The notes under the pieces were generated by a model that was given only the letters and a program-made list of their open reading frames with translations, did not search any database and had not been told where the DNA came from. DNA of 64,000 nt from Paraburkholderia sabiae (lineage in GTDB: Bacteria > Pseudomonadota > Gammaproteobacteria > Burkholderiales > Burkholderiaceae): positions 1,860,001 to 1,924,000 of the forward strand of contig NZ_CP125296.1 of NCBI RefSeq assembly GCF_030412785.1, in the 5' to 3' direction. The position numbers were made by a program, and so were the translations under genes. Positions 33,872-41,288 of this stretch are shown here, piece by piece. Numbering within the stretch: position 1 is the stretch's first letter; every line of letters starts with the position of its first letter.

Positions 33872-34987
33872 ATGAACGACGCAACCTCCCCGATCCTTTC
33901 TCCGTATAACCGCAACGGCATCGCAGTACGCAACCGCATCGCCGTCGCGCCCATGACGCGTATTACAGCCACGGAATACGGTCATCCGACCCAAACCATG
34001 TTCGAGTACTACAAGCGCTTCGCGAAGGGTGGCTTCGGGCTGGTAACGACGGAAGGCATTTACACCGACAAGGCGTTCTCGCAAGGATACCGGTTTCAGC
34101 CAGGCCTGGCCGACGACGTGCAGGCTGAGGCATGGTCGACGTTCAATCGCGAGATGCACGAGCATGGCACCCCTGTGTTCGCGCAACTCATGCATGCCGG
34201 CGCGTTGAGTCAAGGCAACGTGTATCGAAGCCATACCGTGGGACCGTCGGCCGTCCGCCCCAAGGGCGAACAGATGAAGTTCTACTTCGGCGAGGGACGC
34301 TATGCTGAGCCGAAGCAGATGACGGACGCCGAAATCGATGAAGCTATTCAAGGCTTCGTCGATGCGGCACGACGTGCCGTGAATATCGCCGGATTCAAAG
34401 GCGTGGAAATTCACGGCGCTAACGGGTATCTCCTCGACCAGTTCCTGACGGCGGAGACCAATCGTCGGACTGACCGTTGGGGCGGCGACACGAAGGCTCG
34501 CGTGCAACTGCTCGCGGATGTCGTGAAAGCAGTCCGGCACAACATAGGAGATGCCGTGCCCGTGGGCATCCGGATCTCACAAGGCAAGGTCAACGATTTC
34601 GGTTCGAAGTGGTCGGGTGGCGAGTCAGATGCCGAAGTGATCTTTGGCACACTTGCCGATGCAGGCATCGACTTCCTTCACGTCACGGAGTTCGAGGCGT
34701 GGCAGCCAGCCTTTGAAGGCACGCACGATAGCCTCGTGACGCTGGCACGCCGTTATGCACCCGCCGTCACTGTCATCGCAAACGGCGGTTTGCACACGGC
34801 TGAGCGCATCGACAACGCGCTGGCCTCCGGCGCGGACCTGGTGACAGTCGGACGCGGCGCGCTCGCGAATCCCGACCTGCCGAAACTGCTCGCAAACAGG
34901 CGCGAACCCCGTACATTCGACAGTTCGATCCTTCAACCGATCGCCAGCATCAAGCCCGAAGAACTCGCGATGCAGATAGCCGCCTGA
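33872..34987 (+). CDS. old yellow enzyme family NADH:flavin oxidoreductase
   Basis: A protein of 371 residues forming an FMN-binding TIM barrel. Visible motifs are NRIAVAPMTRITA near the N-terminus, the FMN/substrate-contacting QLMHAGALS, the active-site loop GVEIHGANGYLLDQFLT with NRRTDRWGG, and the phosphate-binding end GGLHTAERIDNALASGADLV ... GRGALANPDL. Such enzymes reduce alpha,beta-unsaturated carbonyls or nitro compounds at the expense of NAD(P)H. It resembles the branch with an HGAN motif. ATG 33872 is used; the divergent LysR gene is the likely regulator. Confidence 0.92.
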   Translation: MNDATSPILSPYNRNGIAVRNRIAVAPMTRITATEYGHPTQTMFEYYKRFAKGGFGLVTTEGIYTDKAFSQGYRFQPGLADDVQAEAWSTFNREMHEHGTPVFAQLMHAGALSQGNVYRSHTVGPSAVRPKGEQMKFYFGEGRYAEPKQMTDAEIDEAIQGFVDAARRAVNIAGFKGVEIHGANGYLLDQFLTAETNRRTDRWGGDTKARVQLLADVVKAVRHNIGDAVPVGIRISQGKVNDFGSKWSGGESDAEVIFGTLADAGIDFLHVTEFEAWQPAFEGTHDSLVTLARRYAPAVTVIANGGLHTAERIDNALASGADLVTVGRGALANPDLPKLLANRREPRTFDSSILQPIASIKPEELAMQIAA

Positions 34988-35047
34988 ACGTAACGTCTAG
35001 TTGCGCGGCAGCTCGCAGCGCAATCGTCCTGCGGAACTCTCCAGCCT

Positions 35048-36031
35048 TCAGGTTGCGAGTTCCGCATGCTGTTTCTCCTGTTGCGAACGACGCCAGTCCG
35101 CTGGCGTCATGCCCAGACGTTGACTGAAGGCGCGCCGGAATGCGGCGACCGATTGATAACCGACTGTCTCTGCCACGACCTCGGTCGAAATGCCGGGTCG
35201 TTTCAGTTCGTTGGCCGCCAGCGCCATCCGGATATCGGTGAGAAGGTCGTTCGGCGAACGGCCCAGCTTGTCCTGAAAGTGACGAATCAACGTCGCTCGC
35301 GACATGCTGCAGAGGTTCGCCAACTCGGGCAGCGTCCATGCTCGCGCGGGGTCGCTGAAGATCGCCGTGAGCGCGGGAGAGAGGCGCGGGTTGCCTGCGA
35401 GCGCGAGCAGCCCGACGGGTGCTTCGTCGGACTCGCTGGCCACGCGCATCGTCAGCGCGAACAGCGCCGCCGATAGCGCGTTCATCATTGCGTATCCGCC
35501 CAGATTGTCTGTTCCGGCCTCTGTTCGCATGAGGGCCACGAGACCGTTCAGCTGCTCGTAGGCCGCACCATCCGTGCTGTGCTTCCCGTGGCTCCTTGTC
35601 GGCGATGTATGCGTGACAAGCCGTGCGGGCAGATATGCACGGATGAACCGGTCGTGTGGCGGCGCCAGAATGATTCGCCCGCAGAGCATGTCGAGACGCG
35701 AGCCGGTGCCTTTGTTTTCGCTGATGATCAGGTTCAGGGCGGCGCGCTCGTGTGCCCGCTTCGGCCGCGCGCCGCTACCGTCGTGGAGCTTGTGAGCAGA
35801 GCCATGCGCCAGCATCACGATGTCGCCTGCACAAAGATGCTGCGGCTTGCCAGAACCCGGCGTCTCCAGAATGGCCGACCCGCTGAGGATGATGTGATAC
35901 GGCATCTCGCCCGGGTCCGAATCGCCATAGATCACTTCCCATGGCGCTCCATACGAGCAGCGCAATTCGAGTTGACCGCGCACGGTCATCATGCCGAGCA
36001 AACGGCTCAGCCAGTCTTGCGAAAGTGACAT
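35048..36031 (-). CDS. AraC family regulator with N-terminal cupin domain
   Basis: A protein of 327 residues. The N-terminal ~180 residues are a cupin-type sensor (GEMPYHIILSGSAILETPG, LCAGDIVMLAHGSAHKL), as in the Cupin_6 group. The C-terminal ~100 are the AraC double HTH (WTLPELANLCSMSRATLIRH and STEVVAETVGYQSVAAFRRA, ending RLGMTPADWRR). ATG 36031 follows GAGGTGG; a GTG two codons upstream is also possible. It is divergent from the carboxymuconolactone-decarboxylase-like/flavin oxidoreductase pair, its likely targets. The ligand is unknown. Confidence 0.9.
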   Translation of the reverse strand: MSLSQDWLSRLLGMMTVRGQLELRCSYGAPWEVIYGDSDPGEMPYHIILSGSAILETPGSGKPQHLCAGDIVMLAHGSAHKLHDGSGARPKRAHERAALNLIISENKGTGSRLDMLCGRIILAPPHDRFIRAYLPARLVTHTSPTRSHGKHSTDGAAYEQLNGLVALMRTEAGTDNLGGYAMMNALSAALFALTMRVASESDEAPVGLLALAGNPRLSPALTAIFSDPARAWTLPELANLCSMSRATLIRHFQDKLGRSPNDLLTDIRMALAANELKRPGISTEVVAETVGYQSVAAFRRAFSQRLGMTPADWRRSQQEKQHAELAT

Positions 36032-36142
36032 CACCACCTCATGTGATACTTTCGAGCATGATATTGCGAATCAAAGGACTCAACAAGCTCATTCTCCGAA
36101 CCTAAAGTGGAGGCTCCTAACCACCACTGAATGAGGTCGAAC

Positions 36143-36682
36143 ATGAGTCGCATCGCCATCCCCGCAGTCGAGAACGCAACGGGCGCCACCGCCGAAGTCT
36201 ATGGACGGGTTCGCAAAATCGCCGGCGGCAGCGTACCGAATCTGTTCGCGGCGCTCGGCCATCTCGCGCCCGCGACATTGAATGCCGCACTGGACGCCGA
36301 AGGCGCGCTGGCGTCGAGCAGTCTGAGCAAACAGGATCTGGAAACCATCAAGTTGCTCGTGAGCGAGCAAACGGGTTGCGACTACTGCGTCGCCGCACAC
36401 GTGATGCTGGGCAAGATGACCGGCCTGTCGCCCGAAGCGCTCAAACACATTCGCGCCGGTCAGGCGACTGGCGATGCCCGACGCGATGCCCTCATCCGTT
36501 TCGTGCTGACCCTGCAGACGACGCGCGGCACGATCGGCGAAAGCGATCTCGCAGCCATTCGCGCCGCAGGCTACAGCGACACGCAACTCGCGGAAATCTC
36601 GCTGGCGATCGCCATGACGATTTTCACGAACACCTTCAACCGTATCAACGATACCGACGTCGATTTCCCGCCGGTCAAGTAA
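36143..36682 (+). CDS. carboxymuconolactone decarboxylase / AhpD-like protein
   Basis: A protein of 179 residues, all alpha-helical. The CMD/AhpD active-site motif is SEQTGCDYCVAAHVMLGK (Cys-x-x-Cys-x-x-x-His, ~75-87), which in AhpD relatives acts as a peroxidase or disulfide reductase. The partner gene 68 bases downstream encodes a lipoamide-dehydrogenase-like flavoprotein. This makes a redox couple plausible: in AhpD systems such proteins are recharged through lipoyl/lipoamide dehydrogenase. ATG 36143 opens the conserved sequence; the in-frame start at 36131 is less likely. Confidence 0.88.
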   Translation: MSRIAIPAVENATGATAEVYGRVRKIAGGSVPNLFAALGHLAPATLNAALDAEGALASSSLSKQDLETIKLLVSEQTGCDYCVAAHVMLGKMTGLSPEALKHIRAGQATGDARRDALIRFVLTLQTTRGTIGESDLAAIRAAGYSDTQLAEISLAIAMTIFTNTFNRINDTDVDFPPVK

Positions 36683-36750
36683 CGCTCGCGTTGGTCCGAA
36701 TACCTGTCGCGATCGTCGCGCACTCACCCTTAGCTGGATTGGAGAAAGTC

Positions 36751-38172
36751 ATGTCTCAGGTTGAACAGTTCGATACTTTGATTCTCGGTAGTGGCCAGGG
36801 CGGCAAGCTGCTAGCCTGGCATCTGGGCCGGTCAGGTCAACGCGTGGCCGTGGTCGAACGGCAGTGGGTAGGCGGCTCGTGCCCGGCCGTCGCCTGCCTG
36901 CCGAGCAAGAACGAAATCTGGAGTGCGCGCGTGGCTCATCTCGCGCGGCATGCCGCCGACTTCGGCGCGACAACAGGACCTGTCGCCATCGACATGGCGA
37001 AGGTTCGCGAACGCAAGCGCGGCATGGTCGAACGCGAAGCCGCGTTTCACGTGCAGGCGTATGAGACGAGCGGTGCTGAGCTGATCATGGGCGTTGGCCG
37101 GTTTGTCGGGCCGAAGACCATCGAGGTGCAATTGAACGACGGCGGCACGCGCACGCTCAGCGGAAGCCAGGTCGTGGTGAATGTCGGGACGCACGCAGCG
37201 ATTCCCGACGTGCCGGGACTGCGCGCGGCCGAGCCGCTGACGCACATCGGCGCGCTGGATCTCGACCGTGCGCCGTCGCATCTGATCGTTTTGGGTGGTG
37301 GCTATATCGGCGTGGAGATGGCGCAGGCTTACCGGCGCTTCGGCAGCCGCGTGACGATCGTCGAGCGCGGTGCGCGGCTGATGGCACGCGAAGATACCGA
37401 CGTCGGCGCGGAGATGCTGCGCATTCTTCGTGCGGAAGAAATCGATGTCGTGCTGGACGCGCAAACAGTCAGCGTCGAAGGGCGCTCGGGCACGCATGTG
37501 CGTGTTGTCCTGCGCACGCCTTCGGGTGAACGGACTCTTGACGGAAGCGACATTCTTGTCGCCGCTGGTCGTGCTCCGAACACAGCCGGCATTGGGTTGG
37601 AGCAGGCAGGCATCCAGCTTGATGACCGCGGATACATTCGCGTGAACGACCGCTTGCAGACCTCGGCACCCGACGTCTGGGCAATCGGCGAAGTCGCGGG
37701 CAGTCCGCAATTCACGCATGTATCGGTCGATGACTTCAGGATCGTGCGCGACAACCTGGCAGGCGGCAATCGCAGCACGGGCGATCGTCTGATTCCCTAC
37801 ACGCTGTTCACCGATCCACCGCTCGCGCGCGTTGGACTCAGCGAAAGCGATGCGCAACGTCAAGGCGTCGCGGTTCGTGTCGCAACACTGCCGATGAACA
37901 ACGTGCTGCGGACGGAAGCGACCGACGAAACGCAGGGTTTCATGAAGGTACTCGTCGGCGCGAAGGACGATCGCATACTGGGCTTCACGATGATCGGATC
38001 GGAAGCTGGGGAAGTGATGGCGGCGATGCAGACAGCGATGATTGCGGAGCTGCCGTATCAGAAGCTACGCGATGCGGTGATTTCTCATTTGACCGTTGCC
38101 GAAGGGCTGGGGCCGCTGCTGTCAAGGGTGCCCGGGCGGACTGGAGTGAGCGTGGGAATTGACCAGGTTTAA
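36751..38172 (+). CDS. FAD-dependent pyridine nucleotide-disulfide oxidoreductase
   Basis: A protein of 473 residues of the dihydrolipoamide dehydrogenase/mercuric reductase family. It shows the FAD motif TLILGSGQGGKLLAWHL, the redox Cys pair in GGSCPAVACLPSKNEIWSA (~47-52, with PAVA between the cysteines instead of VNVG), the NAD(P) motif LIVLGGGYIGVEMAQ (~178-192), the second FAD site PDVWAIGEVAG, and the C-terminal HLTVAEGL that carries the catalytic His/Glu. GGAG precedes ATG 36751. It is downstream of the CMD-like gene in a probable two-gene operon under the divergent AraC regulator. The natural substrate is unknown. Confidence 0.9.
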   Translation: MSQVEQFDTLILGSGQGGKLLAWHLGRSGQRVAVVERQWVGGSCPAVACLPSKNEIWSARVAHLARHAADFGATTGPVAIDMAKVRERKRGMVEREAAFHVQAYETSGAELIMGVGRFVGPKTIEVQLNDGGTRTLSGSQVVVNVGTHAAIPDVPGLRAAEPLTHIGALDLDRAPSHLIVLGGGYIGVEMAQAYRRFGSRVTIVERGARLMAREDTDVGAEMLRILRAEEIDVVLDAQTVSVEGRSGTHVRVVLRTPSGERTLDGSDILVAAGRAPNTAGIGLEQAGIQLDDRGYIRVNDRLQTSAPDVWAIGEVAGSPQFTHVSVDDFRIVRDNLAGGNRSTGDRLIPYTLFTDPPLARVGLSESDAQRQGVAVRVATLPMNNVLRTEATDETQGFMKVLVGAKDDRILGFTMIGSEAGEVMAAMQTAMIAELPYQKLRDAVISHLTVAEGLGPLLSRVPGRTGVSVGIDQV

Positions 38173-38189
38173 GGAAGGCGCAGCTGTGT

Positions 38190-38220
38190 GCGATGCTCAT
38201 CACCCGGTGATGGGCATCGC
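38190..38220 (+). terminator. 14-bp stem-loop after the flavoprotein gene
   Basis: Bases 38190-38203 pair with 38207-38220 across a CCG loop (one G-U pair), starting 18 bases after the stop. There is no long T-run, but its position after the operon and the strength of the stem make it a good terminator candidate, usable from both sides. Confidence 0.55.
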
Positions 38221-38253
38221 GCGGGGTGAAAAGGCGTCGTACTGAAGTCGACG

Positions 38254-38310
38254 ATCAACGCTATAAACCGACCCGAAGCGGTCAATCAATGCGTCCGATA
38301 GCGGACATTC
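38254..38310. repeat. degenerate intergenic repeat remnant (GACCCGAAGCGG / GATAGCGGACATTC type)
   Basis: The stretch contains CCGACCCGAAGCGGTCA followed by TCCGATAGCGGACATTCAG. From memory, such strings recur between genes in proteobacterial genomes, often near small orphan genes. I cannot count copies beyond this window. Confidence 0.35.
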
Positions 38311-38320
38311 AGAATGTTGG

Positions 38321-38641
38321 CTAAGTCAACGCCCATTGCCAGTTGCCCGCGTAGTCTCGCTCCACAGTTTCCTGTGACTGGAAAGTGAATGTGAGCACTT
38401 GGACGATTTCTTCGGGGCATTCGTACGCCCGAAACACAGCCTTGAATTCCTTCAGGAGCCCCTCGTCACCGGTAAGCCGGTCGCGCTCCGCATCCGTGCT
38501 TGTTTTGACCAGAAACCAAGGTTGGGTTGGCTCAAGGGCGAGCGCCGTTACGGCGCAATCTGCTACGTATTTCCGAGCACGCGATCGTATTTCGGCTTCG
38601 GCGTATATCGCTATGAGGCGAAAACTGGTTGTCACCGGCAT
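38321..38641 (-). CDS. small hypothetical protein (SQETVxRDxxGNW motif)
   Basis: A soluble acidic protein of 106 residues. The C-terminal part, PTQPWFLVKTSTDAERDRL ... FTFQSQETVERDYAGNWQWA, has the look of a conserved family of small orphan proteins that I recall but cannot name. No signal peptide. GC is clearly lower than in surrounding operons. It lies 8 bases downstream of a Rap1a/Tai-like gene on the same strand, so the two may be co-transcribed. No clear ribosome-binding site precedes the ATG. An overlapping + strand frame (38399-38674) is judged a shadow. Confidence 0.55.
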   Translation of the reverse strand: MPVTTSFRLIAIYAEAEIRSRARKYVADCAVTALALEPTQPWFLVKTSTDAERDRLTGDEGLLKEFKAVFRAYECPEEIVQVLTFTFQSQETVERDYAGNWQWALT

Positions 38642-38648
38642 CTACCGA

Positions 38649-38987
38649 TCAATGGTTGCATTTCGGCGACGTGAGCGCGCGATTAATCAATAACTGTGCG
38701 CCATCAGGCCATTGATCGGGATTAGCGTCAATGTACGCACGGACCGTTCGCAGTTCCTCGTTCGTTGAGTGTAGCCCAGATTCGTCACAGACGAGTCCCA
38801 ATGTCCGTCCATACTCTGCGCTTCCATGAACGTATCCAGTGACGTAGGTGGCGAGTTGGGTAATAGAGGATGCTTTATCGCCTAGCGCTTGATCCAGACC
38901 GCGCATCAGTTCGTCAACAGTAAGGGCAAAACAGCCCTGCGTTACAGTCAGTGCTACGGCAAAAACACCTACCGATTTTCTATACAT
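38649..38987 (-). CDS. Rap1a/Tai-like immunity protein
   Basis: A protein of about 112 residues with a signal peptide (KSVGVFAVALTVTQGCFA) and a mature region. That region contains LATYVTGYVHGSAEYGRTLGL, a Cys (LVCDES), LRTVRAYIDANPDQWPDGA, and a final INRALTSPKC. The GYVxG helix, the two Cys and the 'ANPDxWxxxAxxLixxAL' helix match the Rap1a/Tai fold, periplasmic proteins that neutralise T6SS peptidoglycan amidases. No toxin gene is adjacent, so it would be an orphan. ATG 38987 or 38996 could be the start. GC is low for this window. Confidence 0.55.
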   Translation of the reverse strand: MYRKSVGVFAVALTVTQGCFALTVDELMRGLDQALGDKASSITQLATYVTGYVHGSAEYGRTLGLVCDESGLHSTNEELRTVRAYIDANPDQWPDGAQLLINRALTSPKCNH

Positions 38988-39064
38988 CCTCGACATCCCT
39001 CGTTCAAATCGAGTCGGACACCGCGCCTGGTGAGAATGAATCTTGAATCGGCAAGGCATTGGTG

Positions 39065-39108
39065 GTCAACGATTCGGGCACCAGTGTCCAACGACCGAAA
39101 CTGGGCCG
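39065..39108 (+). repeat. intergenic repeat, copy A
   Basis: About 44 bases ending ACGACCGAAACTGGGCCG. It matches copy B at 39502-39544 in roughly four of five positions, same orientation. It lies between two small orphan genes. Confidence 0.55.
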
Positions 39109-39143
39109 AACCAAGCCATCGCGTCTATCGAAGTTGTTCGTTG

Positions 39144-39422
39144 TCACCTGCGTTGAGCAGCTGTAAGGTGCATCCATCGAACTGCGACTATGCAAACAAC
39201 AACTCCAACGACAATGACGGTAACCCACGCTAACCATCCCTTCTTCGTCGTCGGAAGATCCCCTGCTGCCGCTACAGTGAGCAGTATCAATACGATGGTC
39301 AGCGCACCGAAAATTCCCCGATGCAGCCATGAGAACACCTCGGTCGCACGATTGACCAGACTCCCTTCGCGATAGGGATTTTTCGGCGGGCGTCGAAACT
39401 CGGGTCTCTTACTAAACAACAT
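39144..39422 (-). CDS. small two-helix membrane protein, hypothetical
   Basis: A protein of 92 residues. A basic N-terminal ~30 residues (KRPEFRRPPKNPYREG) is followed by two transmembrane helices (IFGALTIVLILLTVAAAG and LAWVTVIVVGVVVCIVAVRW) and a short tail. No recognised family. The start lacks an obvious ribosome-binding site. It lies upstream of the Rap1a/Tai-like gene on the same strand in a low-GC patch, with one copy of the intergenic repeat between them. Confidence 0.45.
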   Translation of the reverse strand: MLFSKRPEFRRPPKNPYREGSLVNRATEVFSWLHRGIFGALTIVLILLTVAAAGDLPTTKKGWLAWVTVIVVGVVVCIVAVRWMHLTAAQRR

Positions 39423-39501
39423 TTTTGAAAGTGTTTATTGATGGACTACTCGACGGTCCACCGTTGTCATCGGGATTGAAAACCTAGTTGATGGTCAAAT
39501 T

Positions 39502-39544
39502 GTCGACGATTCGCGCGCTCATGTCGAACGGCCGAAACTGGCCG
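39502..39544 (+). repeat. intergenic repeat, copy B
   Basis: About 43 bases beginning GTCGACGATTCG and ending ACGGCCGAAACTGGCCG, aligned to copy A with about ten differences. It lies in a 252-base spacer that otherwise shows no gene. Confidence 0.55.
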
Positions 39545-39674
39545 CTCACTGCCTCACGCAAAAACACAAAAAACAAGTTCCCGCAAAACTGCGAGAACTC
39601 AAATAACAGTTCGACCGGACGCGCAAACAACAAACCACCCGCGCGCCCCATTCGAACAAGAAAAAACTCGCGCC

Positions 39675-40130
39675 TTATTGCGCCGCCACCGGCACAGTCA
39701 ACTTCGACTCTTTCACCCCAGCCTGCCCCGTCTGATCATCAACCAGTTGCAGCTTGTTACGCGCATACATGATGCCCATCTTGACCTCTTGCCACACGTA
39801 ATAAGCCTTGCCTGCAACCACATCGATATCCAGCGTCGAGTTGTTCTCTGCCTCAGAGAGCAACTGATGATGACCCGGCGTCACCTCTTCATAAAGATAG
39901 GTCTTGGCAGCCGTCTTGCCGATCGGCTTGCCGTCGAGCGAAACGTCCATCTTCACAGCGCCGCCAATGCTCTCATTGCGATACACATAGACAGCTGCCT
40001 TGTCCTGCGGCGCATTGAACGTCTTCAGCGAGGCGTCCAGTTTCGGATCTCCCATCGGCACGGACGCGCAACCGCCCATAGCCAGAAGTGATGCAAACGA
40101 CAGTGCGATGAAAGTACGCTTGAACTGCAT
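39675..40130 (-). CDS. DUF2846-type lipoprotein
   Basis: A protein of 151 residues with a lipoprotein signal peptide (FIALSFASLLAMGGCAS, Cys ~21). The mature part has DKAAVYVYRNESIGGAVKMD, DGKPIGKTAAKTYLYEEVTPG and AGKAYYVWQEVKMG. This beta-rich pattern (nucleotide-free, PEGA-like strands) is that of DUF2846 lipoproteins found in many proteobacteria; their role is unknown. It is probably anchored in an envelope membrane facing the periplasm. GGGGA lies before the ATG. Confidence 0.8.
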   Translation of the reverse strand: MQFKRTFIALSFASLLAMGGCASVPMGDPKLDASLKTFNAPQDKAAVYVYRNESIGGAVKMDVSLDGKPIGKTAAKTYLYEEVTPGHHQLLSEAENNSTLDIDVVAGKAYYVWQEVKMGIMYARNKLQLVDDQTGQAGVKESKLTVPVAAQ

Positions 40131-40286
40131 AGGTGTTCCCCTGTTCTCTCGGATTGTAATGATGATGGCAACCGCTCCACTTCAAAGAGCGATCGCGGAT
40201 ACGGAGCATGCGACGGCACGCCGCCCCGTCCTCGAGTTAACGACAGGATCTTCTTGACCTTTAACCCACCGCGCATAGACTTGCGC

Positions 40287-41078
40287 TCACTTCCACCCTT
40301 CGAGTCTGAGCGTCGCCCGCACCAGTCGCTGCTCTTCCTGCTCGATCTCTTGCAGGCTTTCTCGCACGCTGTTGATGTGATCGGCGGCTGTCCGGTACGC
40401 CTGTTCGGGTAGCTTGCCCGTCACCGCGCTATAGAGCTTCGCATGCTGGCGGTCGATACGCTTGCGATGCGGCTGCCGATGATAAAGATTGTTCACCGAC
40501 GCAAACACCGAACTCAGCAGCAACTCGGTCAACGACCGTAACGTATGCACGAGCACCGGGTTATGCGACGCCTCGCAAATCGCCAGATGGAACGCATGAT
40601 CGAGGCGCGCATGCGTCGCAGGGTCCGTATCGGTTTCGTGCGCGGCGAGCATTTCCTCGTAGCGGCGCGTGATCATCATGTAATCGGCGGGCGTGCCGCG
40701 CAACGCGGCAAGACGTGCCGATTCCGCTTCGAGCATCCCGCGTACTTCGAACAGATCGTAGAGCGTGCGCGGTTGCGAAGCGAGCAGATGCATCAATGGC
40801 GATTGCGGCGGCTGCGCAGTCAGGTTCGCGACGAACGAACCCTTGCCGTGCGCCGTTTCGATGATGCCCCGCGCGCGCAGCAATTTAAGCCCTTCGCGCA
40901 AGGCCGTTCTCGATACGCCGAGCTTGTCAGTCAGGCGGCGTTCGGACGGCAGCGCCTGTCCCGACCTCAGCACGCCATCGACGATCAGCCGTTCGATCCG
41001 CTCCGCGACCACATCGGCGATCTTGCGATCGGCCTCTTTACCACTGGTTTCGGTGTCTGCAATCACTGGTATGACCAC
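40287..41078 (-). CDS. glcC: GntR/FCD family regulator of glycolate oxidation
   Basis: About 263 residues. The N-terminal winged HTH is ERIERLIVDGVLRSGQALPSE with RRLTDKLGVSRTALREGLKLL, then GKGSFVAN. A C-terminal FCD ligand-binding domain follows, with Asp/His metal ligands in ARLDHAFHLAICEASHN. It is divergent from glcDEF, so a GlcC-type glycolate-responsive regulator is inferred. No ATG is present at the N-terminus: candidates are GTG 41078 and GTG 41066, both overlapping operator-like site O1. This overlap suggests direct autoregulation or a leaderless mRNA. The family call is firm; the specific symbol rests on context. Confidence 0.8.
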   Translation of the reverse strand: MVIPVIADTETSGKEADRKIADVVAERIERLIVDGVLRSGQALPSERRLTDKLGVSRTALREGLKLLRARGIIETAHGKGSFVANLTAQPPQSPLMHLLASQPRTLYDLFEVRGMLEAESARLAALRGTPADYMMITRRYEEMLAAHETDTDPATHARLDHAFHLAICEASHNPVLVHTLRSLTELLLSSVFASVNNLYHRQPHRKRIDRQHAKLYSAVTGKLPEQAYRTAADHINSVRESLQEIEQEEQRLVRATLRLEGWK

Positions 41079-41080
41079 TT
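41065..41080. promoter_or_regulatory. operator-like site O1 (glcC side)
   Basis: ACTGGTATGACCACTT fits the TGGTNNNACCA half-palindromic form bound by FadR/LldR/GlcC-type GntR regulators. It overlaps the likely start of glcC. Confidence 0.6.
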
Positions 41081-41172
41081 TCGCAACTGGTTTCTGATGA
41101 AACCGATAATAACGCCAATTCCCCGTTAGCGAGCGTGGCCGGACATTCTCCACCAGATAAGCGCCAGAAAAA

Positions 41173-41188
41173 ACTGGTACGACCACTT
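41173..41188. promoter_or_regulatory. operator-like site O2 (glcD side)
   Basis: ACTGGTACGACCACTT is identical to O1 in 15 of 16 bases and in the same orientation, 108 bases away. It lies 100 bases before the glcD start. Confidence 0.6.
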
Positions 41189-41288
41189 GCCGCGTCCATC
41201 GACAGCACCCGACGAAACAGGAACAATCGGCAGCTACACGGATAAGCGGGCGATTGCGACGACACCCGCGCGCCCACGGAGACACCCC

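Noticed and set aside
38399..38674. + strand frame overlapping the SQETV-motif gene
   Set aside because: The minus-strand product has a family-like conserved C-terminus and is followed by co-oriented neighbours; the + frame has neither.
39488..39772. 94-codon + strand frame
   Set aside because: It contains the intergenic repeat and runs into the antisense of the DUF2846 lipoprotein gene; composition is not protein-like.
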